This document shows, piece after piece, positions 56,857-64,000 of a DNA stretch of 64,000 nucleotides. The translations under genes and the position numbers were made by a program. Under the pieces are notes generated by a model. The model was not told the DNA's origin. It did no database searches and saw only the letters and a list, made by a program, of their open reading frames with translations. The stretch is from Mycobacterium gordonae (GTDB lineage: Bacteria > Actinomycetota > Actinomycetes > Mycobacteriales > Mycobacteriaceae): positions 1-64,000 of the forward strand of contig NZ_LKTM01000372.1 of assembly GCF_001417955.2 (NCBI RefSeq), given 5' to 3'. Position 1 is the stretch's first letter. The number at the start of each line of letters is the position of its first letter.

Positions 56857-57158
56857 ACGACAAGCTGCAAACCCCAACGCCCGAAGAGGTTCGCACCGCC
56901 GCCGACACCGTCCAGGCGCTCAGCGTCAGCATGGACATGCCGCACCCCGATGTGCACTGGCGGCCGAGCGAGCTGCGCGCTGAGGCTGAGCGGATTGAGC
57001 AGGATGCGCGCGAGGAAGCTGAGCGGCAGAACCAAACCGCCTCGCTTGGACAAGCGCTCGAAATCATCTACCGCCCGTTTACCAGCGCCGAGACGCCGCA
57101 CTTCGTTCTCGCGAAGGCGCTCATCGAAGACGGCTGGCACAAAAGCGATCCCGCATGA
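56853..57158 (+). CDS. Phage protein of unknown function
   Basis: This 101-residue mostly helical protein (EEVRTAADTVQALSVSM, AEAERIEQDAREEAERQNQ) ends FVLAKALIEDGWHKSDPA. Similar small proteins with an end like ALIEAGW are common in actinobacteriophages, but no role is known to me. Confidence 0.55.
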   Translation: MNDKLQTPTPEEVRTAADTVQALSVSMDMPHPDVHWRPSELRAEAERIEQDAREEAERQNQTASLGQALEIIYRPFTSAETPHFVLAKALIEDGWHKSDPA

Positions 57159-57277
57159 TCACCACCGCCGAGCTATTCCTTGCCCTCTGCTGCGAATGTG
57201 GTTGCGGCCGTTGGATGCAGACGTCGCGGCTGGCTGAGTTGTGGTTGCGCTTTCACCCGTGTGGTGGCGAACTGTGA
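57155..57277 (+). CDS. 40-residue Cys-rich phage protein
   Basis: MITTAELFLALCCECGCGRW, then a short tail with FHPCGGEL: five cysteines in 40 residues. It starts by overlap (ATGA) with the previous gene and its TGA overlaps the WhiB GTG, so the position in the coupled chain supports it. Function unknown; a metal site is possible. Confidence 0.5.
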   Translation: MITTAELFLALCCECGCGRWMQTSRLAELWLRFHPCGGEL

Positions 57278-57561
57278 GCACGCTACCCGGCCAGGCGCTG
57301 ATTGCCGATCCTCCGTACCCACACGGCACCCTCGACTGGCAGGCCCAGGCGTTGTGCCGGCGCACCACACCCGATCTGCTGCAGGCGTTCTTTCCGGGCA
57401 GGGGCAAGCGGCACGACACCGCGAAGGACATCTGCTCTGTCTGCGAAGTGACCGCGGAGTGTCTCGCGTTCGCGATCGCGAACGACGAAATGCATGGGAT
57501 CTGGGGTGGCAAGAATCCGCGCGAGCGCAGGAAGCTCGCCGAACTGAAAGCGGTGTCGTGA
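57274..57561 (+). CDS. WhiB-family [4Fe-4S] regulator (phage-encoded)
   Basis: This 95-residue Wbl protein has cluster cysteines QALCRR, DICSVCEVTAEC (C..CxxC..C) and the beta-turn GIWGGKNPRERRKL typical of WhiB. Phage WhiB proteins such as TM4 WhiB bind like WhiB2 and interfere with host septation and superinfection. The GTG at 57274 is fixed by the GTGA overlap. Confidence 0.88.
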   Translation: MSTLPGQALIADPPYPHGTLDWQAQALCRRTTPDLLQAFFPGRGKRHDTAKDICSVCEVTAECLAFAIANDEMHGIWGGKNPRERRKLAELKAVS

Positions 57562-57686
57562 TGGATTGGGAGACCTCCGAATGGGGCCGCGCCGTAAGCG
57601 ATCTTAGTGAGTTTGACCGCGCGCTACACGACGACCCTCAGACATATGACGACACGATGACCCCGGATGGAGTGCGCTGGCCATGA
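57561..57686 (+). CDS. Small acidic phage protein
   Basis: This 41-residue protein reads MDWETSEWGRAVSDLSEFDR then ALHDDPQTYDDTMTPDGVRWP. Strongly acidic and coupled to both neighbours. No function can be assigned. Confidence 0.5.
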   Translation: MDWETSEWGRAVSDLSEFDRALHDDPQTYDDTMTPDGVRWP

Positions 57687-58357
57687 CACTTACTGTGCAC
57701 GAGAGCTTGATTCAAGGCTCCCAGGAATGGTTCGACCAACGGCGCGGGATCGTCACCGCCTCGGCTGTTGGCAAGCTCGTCACGCCGAAAACGATTCAGC
57801 CGGCCGACAACCCAGAGTCGCGCGGGATGGCGATGCTGCTGGCCGCCGAGCGCATCACCGGGTGGACCGATCCCACCTTCACCTCCGACGACATGTGGCG
57901 CGGCATCGAAGACGAGCCGCGGGCGCGCGCGAAGTATGCCGAGCACTACGCGCCGGTTGCCGAAGCCGGGTTCATGGTCGAGGACCGTTGGGGGTTCCGA
58001 ATCGGCTACTCGCCCGATGGACTCGTGGGCGACGACGGGCTGATCGAGATCAAATCGCGGCGGTCCAAGGTGCAATTGGCCACCATCCTCGCCGACCAGG
58101 TTCCCGCCGAAAACATGGCCCAGCTTCAATGCGGGCTCCTGGTGTCGGGCCGCAAGTGGATCGACTACGTGAGCTACTGCGGCGGAATGCCCTTGTACGT
58201 GACCCGGGTCTATCCGATCGAGGCATGGCACGAAGCAATCCTGAACGCAGTCAGTGCTTTTGAGGAGGTGGTGGCCAACATGGTGCGCACCTACAACGCC
58301 TCCATCGAAGGGCTACACATGACCGATCGACCTGCCGAACTAGAGATCATGATCTGA
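57683..58357 (+). CDS. YqaJ-like recombination exonuclease
   Basis: This 224-residue protein has the YqaJ start IQGSQEWFDQRRGIVTASAV, a conserved Glu/Asp region DEPRARAKYAEHYAPV, and the PD-(D/E)xK core YSPDGLVGDDGLIEIKSRR (Asp, ExK). QLQCGLLVSGRKWIDYVSYC follows, as in lambda-Exo-type nucleases. It should resect double-strand ends for phage recombination together with an annealing protein, perhaps the next gene. Confidence 0.88.
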   Translation: MTLTVHESLIQGSQEWFDQRRGIVTASAVGKLVTPKTIQPADNPESRGMAMLLAAERITGWTDPTFTSDDMWRGIEDEPRARAKYAEHYAPVAEAGFMVEDRWGFRIGYSPDGLVGDDGLIEIKSRRSKVQLATILADQVPAENMAQLQCGLLVSGRKWIDYVSYCGGMPLYVTRVYPIEAWHEAILNAVSAFEEVVANMVRTYNASIEGLHMTDRPAELEIMI

Positions 58358-58373
58358 GAAAGGTTGCTTGACA

Positions 58374-59201
58374 ATGGATCTTGCAGAAACCATCATCCCG
58401 CGATCTGACCAGATCAACAGTGAAGACCTGCTTACCGGACCCCGAACCATCACCATCACTGCGGTCAAGCGCGGTACCGACGAGCAGCCGGTAGACATCG
58501 TCACCGCCGAGTTTGGCCCGGCTAGGCCCTATAAGCCTTCAAAAACGATGCGCCGCGTGCTGGTCGCCGCATGGGGCACCGACGCACAGGCTTACGTCGG
58601 ACGCCGCCTGGTCATCTACCGCGATCCTGAGATCACCTTTGGCAAGGACAAGGTCGGTGGCATCCGCATCAGTGCGATGTCGGATATCTCCGCCCGGTTG
58701 TCGGTGGCGTTGACGGTCACTCGCGGCCGGCGTGCCCCGTTCATTGTCGAGCCGCTGCCCAGCGCTGGCATCACCGCCGCCGACGCCGCCGACTTCGAGC
58801 GCCGCATTGCCGACGCCAACACGATTCAAGACCTCGACGCGATCGGCCGGGATCTCAAGGCGCGCGACCTCGGCAGCCACCGCGGGCACCTGCAATCCGC
58901 CTGGAAGGACCGCCGCGCCGCTGTCACAAGCTCCGTTTCATCGCCACAAAAAGAGGACGCAGGGAAGGCCGAGGCGGCAGCAGACGTCGCCCCGGCCGAG
59001 CCATCGCCCGCCGACGTGACGATGGCAACCCCCCAGCAACTCAAGCGCCTCAACGCGATTCGCCAGGCCGAGAAGTGGGAGGCCGACGACGAATGGCGGG
59101 CCTACGTCCAGGCCCTGACTGGCGCCGAAGTCGCCGCTGACGGGCAGCTCACCGAGACACAGGCACAGGCGGTCATCGACGAGTTCGGAGCCGACCAGTG
59201 A
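58374..59201 (+). CDS. Phage protein next to YqaJ, possible annealing/ssDNA partner
   Basis: This 275-residue protein has an N-terminal beta-rich segment (GPRTITITAVKRGTDEQPVD, then RLVIYRDPEITFGKDKVGGI). The middle is acidic and Ala-rich, and a C-terminal helical region (TPQQLKRLNAIRQAEKW) resembles tails of phage recombination or SSB-like proteins. The place after an exonuclease fits a RecT-like or ssDNA-binding role, but no diagnostic motif is visible. GAAAGG lies 10 nt before the ATG; a TTG at 58368 is possible. Confidence 0.6.
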   Translation: MDLAETIIPRSDQINSEDLLTGPRTITITAVKRGTDEQPVDIVTAEFGPARPYKPSKTMRRVLVAAWGTDAQAYVGRRLVIYRDPEITFGKDKVGGIRISAMSDISARLSVALTVTRGRRAPFIVEPLPSAGITAADAADFERRIADANTIQDLDAIGRDLKARDLGSHRGHLQSAWKDRRAAVTSSVSSPQKEDAGKAEAAADVAPAEPSPADVTMATPQQLKRLNAIRQAEKWEADDEWRAYVQALTGAEVAADGQLTETQAQAVIDEFGADQ

Positions 59202-59383
59202 CCACCTTCCGCGCGCTTCTCGTCGCAGTATTTGCCGCACTCCTGCTCTCCGGATGCGCAACAGACGATTACGTCCAGGGTGGCTACATCGACGGCCCTG
59301 ACCACGGTCGCAAGGTCTGGTGTGTCACCAGCGGATACGGCGTTGACTGCGACTGGCAGTCGTACCACCGGGGCGACAAATGA
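59198..59383 (+). CDS. Small phage lipoprotein
   Basis: This 61-residue protein has a signal ending in lipobox LLLSGC at residues 15-20, then a 40-residue mature part with two more cysteines (WCVTSGYGVDCDW). It is likely anchored outside the membrane. Lysogen-expressed small lipoproteins can block superinfection, but that is speculation here. Confidence 0.7.
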   Translation: MTTFRALLVAVFAALLLSGCATDDYVQGGYIDGPDHGRKVWCVTSGYGVDCDWQSYHRGDK

Positions 59384-59610
59384 CCGCCTTCCGCGACCGC
59401 CTCACCCCGACGCGCACACCCGCCGAGCACTTCGCCATCGCTGACCGCCTCGTCGGCGAACTCGACCAACTGCACGTGCACGAGCTGCAACTGCCCTACG
59501 CCAAGGCGAAGCTCGCGCTGGCCGATATTCACGCACGGCTCGCGGGGTGTACACCCCTCCATGTCGTCAACAACTCCGTTGTCGACAACCAGCCGACCGA
59601 AAGAAACTGA
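59380..59610 (+). CDS. Small phage protein of unknown function
   Basis: This 76-residue helical protein (TPAEHFAIADRLVGELDQL, then YAKAKLALADIHARLAGC) ends VVDNQPTERN. It is coupled upstream by ATGA overlap. Not recognised. Confidence 0.55.
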   Translation: MTAFRDRLTPTRTPAEHFAIADRLVGELDQLHVHELQLPYAKAKLALADIHARLAGCTPLHVVNNSVVDNQPTERN

Positions 59611-59616
59611 CACACA

Positions 59617-60084
59617 ATGGCTCTCATCACCGAAAACCCTGGCGGCCTGCCACCCGAAGAGAACACGCTGCGGGATATTCCGGACGATCTGCTCGGCCCC
59701 GCGCCGGCCACCATCCGCATGTCCGGCAAGGACATGCTCGTCATGGACCGGCCGCCGGAGATGGGCGAGTTCGTCAAGATGGAAGTGACGATGCGGTGCA
59801 AGAACGACGGCCGCACGCTGCTGGCCGATGGCGGGATCGAGCACTACCGCGTAATGAGTTTCGTCGCCGCCAAGGTCACCACCGAGCCCTACAAGCCCGA
59901 AGCCGAAGACACCCCGCCACCCAACGACGACCCGGCCATGATCGACGAGCACGGCAACATCCCCGACGACGAGCCGGAAGACGACGGCGGGCATAACGAC
60001 CACGTGCACGTCGAGACCGAGCCGGATGACGACGGGCTCAACGAGTTTGATCCGGCGTTCAGCCACAACGGCGTCGCGGACTGA
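59617..60084 (+). CDS. Phage protein with acidic tail, unknown function
   Basis: This 155-residue protein has an N-terminal part with PATIRMSGKDMLVMDRPPEM and a beta core EFVKMEVTMRCKNDGRTLL. From about residue 98 there is a very acidic Pro/Asp/His-rich tail. The core resembles common actinobacteriophage proteins of unknown role. The start follows AAAGAAACTGACACACA, a weak site. Confidence 0.6.
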   Translation: MALITENPGGLPPEENTLRDIPDDLLGPAPATIRMSGKDMLVMDRPPEMGEFVKMEVTMRCKNDGRTLLADGGIEHYRVMSFVAAKVTTEPYKPEAEDTPPPNDDPAMIDEHGNIPDDEPEDDGGHNDHVHVETEPDDDGLNEFDPAFSHNGVAD

Positions 60085-60539
60085 TGCTGACCCTTACCGA
60101 CCTGCCAACCAGGATTCACGGCAAGATCAACGCCGATGGACCGCTGCCAACCAACCCGCTGCGTCCTATAGCGGGCAAGTGCTGGCTTTTCGACTCCTGG
60201 CACAACTCAGCTGGTTATCCGTACATCAGCGTCGACGGGCGCGATCAGCCGGCACACCGCATTGTCTTCACACTCTTGACGGGGCAGGACATCAACGGAC
60301 TGGACCTCGATCACGTGTGTCGAAATGCGGCCTGCGTTCGCCCATCACATCACGAAGCCGTCACTCACACCGAGAATATGAGGCGCCTCAGTCAAGCGCA
60401 GACCGCCTGCCGCAGAGCGGGCCACGACTGGACCAACCCACGCAATGTGCGGACACGGCCGAACGGCCGCCGCTACTGCGCCGAATGTGACCGAATCTAC
60501 CTGCGGCAGCGATACGCGGCCAGAAAGGCTGCGAGATAA
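60084..60539 (+). CDS. HNH endonuclease (homing/free-standing type)
   Basis: This 151-residue protein has HNH core LDLDHVCRNAACVRPSHHEA with VTHTENMRRL following, where two Cys and His ligands surround the DH pair. The C-terminal zinc-ribbon half has CRRAGHDW and YCAECDR. This matches phage HNH proteins with an AP2-like middle (WHNSAGYPYISVDGR, AHRIVFTLLTG). It may be a selfish nicking enzyme. It overlaps the C5-methylase by 1 bp. Confidence 0.87.
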   Translation: MLTLTDLPTRIHGKINADGPLPTNPLRPIAGKCWLFDSWHNSAGYPYISVDGRDQPAHRIVFTLLTGQDINGLDLDHVCRNAACVRPSHHEAVTHTENMRRLSQAQTACRRAGHDWTNPRNVRTRPNGRRYCAECDRIYLRQRYAARKAAR

Positions 60540-62071
60540 TGACTTTGACGTTACTCGACATGTTTTGCGGAGCTGGGGGATCTAGTACCGGGGCTATCCA
60601 AGTGCCGGGCATCGAGGTTCGCGTAGCCAGCAACCATTGGCAACTCGCAGTCGAGACGCACGGCACGAACCACCCGAATGCCGATCACATCTGCGCCGAC
60701 TTATCCCAGATCGACCCCCGCAGGTTCCCGCGCACCGAACTGTTATGGGCGTCGCCGGAATGCACTTCGCACAGCGTTGCCAGGGGAAAGAAGCGCGATG
60801 ATGCGCAGCCGGACCTGTTCGGCGAAGTGCTGCCTGATGCCGCGGCCGAGCGGTCCCGGGCGACGATGTGGGACGTCCCGCGGTTCGCCGAGCACCACCG
60901 CTACCGCGCGGTGATCGTGGAGAACGTTGTCGACGCCTGGCATTGGCAGCCGTTCCAGGCGTGGCTGATGGCGATGGACAGCCTCGGGTACGAGCACCAC
61001 GTGGTGTTCCTGAACTCCATGCACGCCCAGGCGCTCGGCCCGGGTGCACCGCAGTCGCGGGACCGGATGTACGTGGTGTTCTGGCGCAAGGGCAACCCCC
61101 GGCCCGAGTTGGAGCGGGTCACCGCGCCAGCCGCTGTCTGCCCGACCCACGGCCCGGTGCGGGCGCGGCAGGTGTTCAAGCGCGCCGACCGCGCGCCGTG
61201 GGGCCGCTACCGCCAGCAGTACGTCTACACCTGCCCGGTGCGGGGCTGCGTGACCGTCGTTGAGCCGCACTACCGTCCGGCCGCCGACATCATCGACTGG
61301 GCGCTGTTGGGCCAGCGGATCGGGGACCGGGCGAAGCCTCTTGCGGCGAAGACGTTGGCGCGTATCCAGGCGGGGATTGACCGGTATTGGGCTCCGCTGC
61401 TGGTGCCCGTTGAAGGGCGCGACGGCAAGCAGGCTGCGCCGGTTGATCAGCCGGTGCGCACGATGACGACGCGCAGCGAGACTGGGTTCCTTGTACCGAC
61501 TGGCGGTACGTGGCGGGACCGCGCCACGGCCCTCGCTGATCCGGCGCCCACCCGCACAACACGGGAGAACGACGGCCTGGCGTTCATCGCCGAGTTGCGC
61601 GGCGGCGGCTCCAAGCACCGGCCGGTGTCCGACCCGCTGTGCACGGTAGTCGCCAACGGCAACCACCACGGCCTCGTCACGGCCTACTACGGCAACGGCA
61701 CCACCCGGCCAACCAGCGACGCCCTGGCCACCGTCACCGCCACCGAGCGGCACGCGCTGCTGATGCGCAACAACAGCAGCAAGGGCGATGGGGCCGAGAT
61801 GGTCACGCCCGCCAGCGAACCGGCCCGCACCGTCACCACCGCAGGCCACCAGTCGCTGCTGACCGCCGAACGGCCGACCATCGACCTCGACGATGTCCTG
61901 TTCCGGATGCTTGAGCCCCGCGAGATAGCCGCCGCGATGGACTTCCCAGGCACCTACCGCATCCTCGGCAACCGCCGCGAACAGGTCAGGCAGGCCGGGA
62001 ACGCCGTAACACCGCCAGCCGCGCGGGATCTCGTCGGCGTCGTCGCTGAATCGCTGGGAGTCACGGCATGA
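60539..62071 (+). CDS. C5-cytosine DNA methyltransferase (phage)
   Basis: This 510-residue methylase has motif I LLDMFCGAGGSSTG, motif IV WASPECTSHS with the presumed nucleophile Cys75, motif VI VIVENVVD (128-130 Glu-Asn-Val), motif VIII PQSRDRMYVV and motif X GNAVTPPAARDLV. The usual PPCQ is SPECT, an uncommon form. A zinc-ribbon insertion (CPTHGPV, CPVRGC) lies before the recognition region. It probably protects phage DNA against host restriction, perhaps including the neighbouring AICE enzymes. Confidence 0.87.
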   Translation: MTLTLLDMFCGAGGSSTGAIQVPGIEVRVASNHWQLAVETHGTNHPNADHICADLSQIDPRRFPRTELLWASPECTSHSVARGKKRDDAQPDLFGEVLPDAAAERSRATMWDVPRFAEHHRYRAVIVENVVDAWHWQPFQAWLMAMDSLGYEHHVVFLNSMHAQALGPGAPQSRDRMYVVFWRKGNPRPELERVTAPAAVCPTHGPVRARQVFKRADRAPWGRYRQQYVYTCPVRGCVTVVEPHYRPAADIIDWALLGQRIGDRAKPLAAKTLARIQAGIDRYWAPLLVPVEGRDGKQAAPVDQPVRTMTTRSETGFLVPTGGTWRDRATALADPAPTRTTRENDGLAFIAELRGGGSKHRPVSDPLCTVVANGNHHGLVTAYYGNGTTRPTSDALATVTATERHALLMRNNSSKGDGAEMVTPASEPARTVTTAGHQSLLTAERPTIDLDDVLFRMLEPREIAAAMDFPGTYRILGNRREQVRQAGNAVTPPAARDLVGVVAESLGVTA

Positions 62072-62316
62072 CCAACCTCCACTTCGCCGCCGCACTTTTC
62101 CCCCAGCACACGAAGGCCGGTGCCGACGCGCTACTCACGGCGGCCGACAACGCCGCCGCGGAAACCGCGCGCCTGCAACACTTCCGCACCCAAGTCGCCG
62201 AACTGCTCGGTATCCCGGCCAACGCGGAGGACACGTTCATCCTCAACGAACTCGACCACCTGTGCCGGCGGGCAGAGGAATGCCAGCACGACCACCAGGG
62301 GGCGCGGAATGGCTGA
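62068..62316 (+). CDS. Small phage protein of unknown function
   Basis: This 82-residue helical protein (AGADALLTAADNAAAETARL, then LNELDHLCRRAEECQHDHQG) is coupled to the methylase by ATGA overlap and overlaps the next gene by 8 bp. Not recognised. Confidence 0.55.
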   Translation: MTNLHFAAALFPQHTKAGADALLTAADNAAAETARLQHFRTQVAELLGIPANAEDTFILNELDHLCRRAEECQHDHQGARNG

Positions 62317-63397
62317 CACGGCAATCGAATGGGCCGACCGCGTATGGAATCCCACCACGGGATGTGACCGCGTGTCACCTGGTTGCGATCACTGCTACGC
62401 GATGACGATGGCTAAGCGGCTCAAGGGCATGGGCTCGGCCAAGTATCAGCGCGACGGTGACCCGCGCACGTCCGGCCCCGGCTTCGGTGTCAGCGTCCAC
62501 CCCGACGTGCTGGGCCTGCCGCTGAAATGGCGGAAACCGCAACGGATTTTCGTTAACTCGATGAGCGATTTGTTCCACGACCAGGTGCCTGACGAGTACA
62601 TCGCCAAAGTGTTCGCCGTCATGGCGGTCGCGCGGCGGCATACGTTTCAGGTGCTCACCAAGCGGCACGGACGGATGCGAGCGGTGCTTTCAAAGCAGAG
62701 CTTTCCGGAGTTGGTAACCACCTGGGCTTGGCGCATACATGCAGGCGCTGCATTAGGGCTTCCGCATGGCAACAGCTCGTATTCTCGGACGGCTGTCGCG
62801 TGGCCGTTGCCGAACGTGTGGCTCGGTGTCTCGGCCGAGAATCAGCAGTGGGCCAACATCCGCATCCCCGCGCTGCTCGACACCCCTGCTGCGGTCAGGT
62901 TCGTCAGCGCGGAGCCGCTGCTGGGACCGATTGATCTAACCAGTTGGATTGGCTGCCCACACGATTCCCTCTCTGGGGTCGATCAGGAGCCGATCGCGAG
63001 TCCGACGAAGCGATGGCGCTGCGACCAATGCAGGGCCAGCGTCCTCGACGGCACCGTTACGAACGTTGGACTGCACTGGGTGATCACCGGCGGCGAGTCC
63101 GGCCCCGGCGCGCGGCCGGCACACCCCGACTGGTTCCGGTCCATCCGCGACCAATGCCAGGCGGTCGGAGTCGCCTACCTGCATAAGCAAAATGGTGAGT
63201 TTCGGCGTTGGCAGCTAAGCGATCAGCCGGGCCGCCTCCTTTATGTGCACCGCGAGACAGGTGCAATCACCGGAGATCCGTACGACAGCGGCGAGGCTTC
63301 CGGGCTGTGGACTGCCATGTGTCGCGTCGGCAAGCACCGCGCCGGCCGCGAGCTGGACGGCAGAACCTGGGATGGCTACCCGGGGGAGGCCAGCTGA
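62309..63397 (+). CDS. Phage Gp37/Gp68 family protein (DUF5131)
   Basis: This 362-residue protein starts MADTAIEWADRVWNPTTGCD and has CDRVSPGCDHCYAMTMAKRL, a C-x6-C-x2-C cluster near the N-terminus. Also present are FVNSMSDLFHDQVPDEY, TFQVLTKRHGRM, NVWLGVSAENQQ and WVITGGESGPGARP, all hallmarks of the Gp37/Gp68 family. Members resemble radical-SAM enzymes; the reaction is not established. An extra segment with CxxC (CDQCRAS) near residue 233 is present. Confidence 0.88.
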   Translation: MADTAIEWADRVWNPTTGCDRVSPGCDHCYAMTMAKRLKGMGSAKYQRDGDPRTSGPGFGVSVHPDVLGLPLKWRKPQRIFVNSMSDLFHDQVPDEYIAKVFAVMAVARRHTFQVLTKRHGRMRAVLSKQSFPELVTTWAWRIHAGAALGLPHGNSSYSRTAVAWPLPNVWLGVSAENQQWANIRIPALLDTPAAVRFVSAEPLLGPIDLTSWIGCPHDSLSGVDQEPIASPTKRWRCDQCRASVLDGTVTNVGLHWVITGGESGPGARPAHPDWFRSIRDQCQAVGVAYLHKQNGEFRRWQLSDQPGRLLYVHRETGAITGDPYDSGEASGLWTAMCRVGKHRAGRELDGRTWDGYPGEAS

Positions 63398-63693
63398 TGG
63401 ACACCGTAGACGCAGTAGCGCAAGCGATTAGCGAGGCCTGCGGTTGCCGATGGGACCCCAAAAACGACCCGGAGATGTACATGTACTACCGGCGGGCTGC
63501 CACGCGGGCGCTGAATACTTTCGCCTCAGCAAGGGGGATTGTCGAAGAGCGCCGTGTCATGACTCCACAGGGCACATCTCGCGTCCTCCGTCCTGACGAA
63601 GGGGATCTCGGCGACCGACTACGCGGTCTCGGCTGGTGGATTGAGTCCCGGCTGGTGTCTGGGTGGGTACGGAAGGACAACACCAATGAGTGA
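63397..63693 (+). CDS. Phage protein of unknown function
   Basis: This 98-residue protein begins MDTVDAVAQAISEACGCRWD and includes MYYRRAATRALNTFASARG and a Trp-rich end (GLGWWIESRLVSGW). Coupled by start/stop overlaps to both neighbours. No function assigned. Confidence 0.55.
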   Translation: MDTVDAVAQAISEACGCRWDPKNDPEMYMYYRRAATRALNTFASARGIVEERRVMTPQGTSRVLRPDEGDLGDRLRGLGWWIESRLVSGWVRKDNTNE

Positions 63694-64000
63694 CGACATC
63701 ATCGCCCGGGCCGAAGCCGCGCTGGAAGGCATCAGTCCCGGTCCGTGGAAAATCAGGTTCAACGGGCACTGGGCGCACGTCGTGATGACCCCAAACGGCT
63801 GCGTTTGGAACCCCGACACGGGGAAGGTCAACGACCGCCGCAATGGGGAGTTCATCGCTGCTGCCCGCCAGCTTGTCCCGGAGTTGGTTGCCGAGCTGAA
63901 AACCACACGCGAGTTCCGCTACAAGGTCGCCGACGCCGTCGGCTTCGTCGAATGCGTTGAGAGTGTCGGGAACGCGATCCTCGCGGATGACAACACGATC
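63686..64000 (+). CDS. Phage protein of unknown function, truncated by window end
   Basis: Frame open from ATG 63686 to the window end (105 codons): MSDDIIARAEAALEGISPGP, then AARQLVPELVAELKTTREFR. The AEAALEGISPGPW and FIAAARQLVPELVAEL pattern is common in actinobacteriophage proteins of unknown function. The ATG overlaps the previous gene by 8 bp. Confidence 0.65.
   Translation, partial: MSDDIIARAEAALEGISPGPWKIRFNGHWAHVVMTPNGCVWNPDTGKVNDRRNGEFIAAARQLVPELVAELKTTREFRYKVADAVGFVECVESVGNAILADDNTI

Larger units (their letters stand above)
50841..64000. mobile_element. Temperate prophage, left part, integrated in tRNA-Lys
   Basis: From the tRNA-Lys 3' half to the end of the window the DNA has phage style: a leftward repressor, rightward Xis/Cro-like gene, Rha antirepressor, then about 25 short same-strand genes joined by ATGA/GTGA overlaps, with recombination, methylation and WhiB genes. 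Structural genes, integrase and right attachment site are not in the window. The left boundary is given as the repressor stop; the exact core needs the right end. Confidence 0.85.

Overview
The window is high-GC actinobacterial DNA from a mycobacterium (Mycobacterium/Mycolicibacterium type). The evidence is PE and PPE proteins, a PE-PPE hydrolase, a cutinase, paired fadE genes, an F420-type LLM oxidoreductase, a MeaB GTPase, a WhiB protein and SigF-like promoters. No rRNA genes, CRISPR array or insertion sequence were seen.

Region 1 (1-36.2 kb) is host chromosome. It holds a GT4 glycosyltransferase, meaB, a prolyl aminopeptidase-like hydrolase, a transglutaminase-like protein and a CsbD-like protein. 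An acyl-CoA catabolic cluster follows (crotonase, two acyl-CoA dehydrogenases, acyl-CoA ligase; divergent ferredoxin and small dimeric-barrel protein) with a perfect 15-bp palindrome in the divergent promoter. Next come a NarL-type regulator, an MFS protein, a fatty acid hydroxylase, a PPE protein and a sensor kinase. A four-gene operon (17.5-19.1 kb reading down to 15.1 kb) encodes a B12-dependent acyl-CoA mutase, its B12-binding subunit, an LLM oxidoreductase and a family III CoA-transferase. A cutinase, methyltransferase, VanX-like dipeptidase, CocE-like hydrolase, PknH_C-like lipoprotein, TetR regulator and heme oxygenase follow, then a PE-PPE pair. From 28.8 to 30.0 kb two paralogous CxxC micro-proteins flank a GlsB/YeaQ membrane protein, each with a SigF-like promoter. 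Then come a PE-PPE hydrolase, a FetAB-like ABC exporter, a multicopper oxidase, an ArsR-arsenate reductase fusion and a DoxX pseudogene.

Region 2 (36234-50443) is an actinomycete integrative and conjugative element (AICE) of the pSAM2 kind. It is bounded by a 50-bp direct repeat derived from tRNA-Phe. Its backbone is RepSA-like replication initiator, Pra-like activator, FtsK/TraB translocase, Xis and Int. Its cargo is defence: a Gabija-like pair (OLD/TOPRIM nuclease plus UvrD-like helicase, clearly lower in GC), a type IIG restriction-modification enzyme and a second adenine methylase. The int reading frame crosses the attachment site, so its C-terminus depends on whether the element is integrated.

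Region 3 (50444-50.84 kb) is about 0.4 kb of host DNA with tRNA-Phe, -Asp, -Glu (minus) and tRNA-Lys (plus).

Region 4 (about 50.84 kb to the window end) is the left part of a temperate prophage integrated in tRNA-Lys. The repressor gene reads leftward into the tRNA, the arrangement known from integration-dependent immunity phages such as BPs and Charlie. Three copies of a 16-bp operator-like site precede an Xis/Cro-like gene and a Rha-type antirepressor. A dense run of start/stop-overlapping phage genes follows, including two NrdH-like proteins (one without its CxxC), DnaQ-like exonuclease, WhiB, YqaJ recombinase, HNH endonuclease, a C5-cytosine methylase and a Gp37/Gp68 protein. The integrase and right attachment site lie outside the window.
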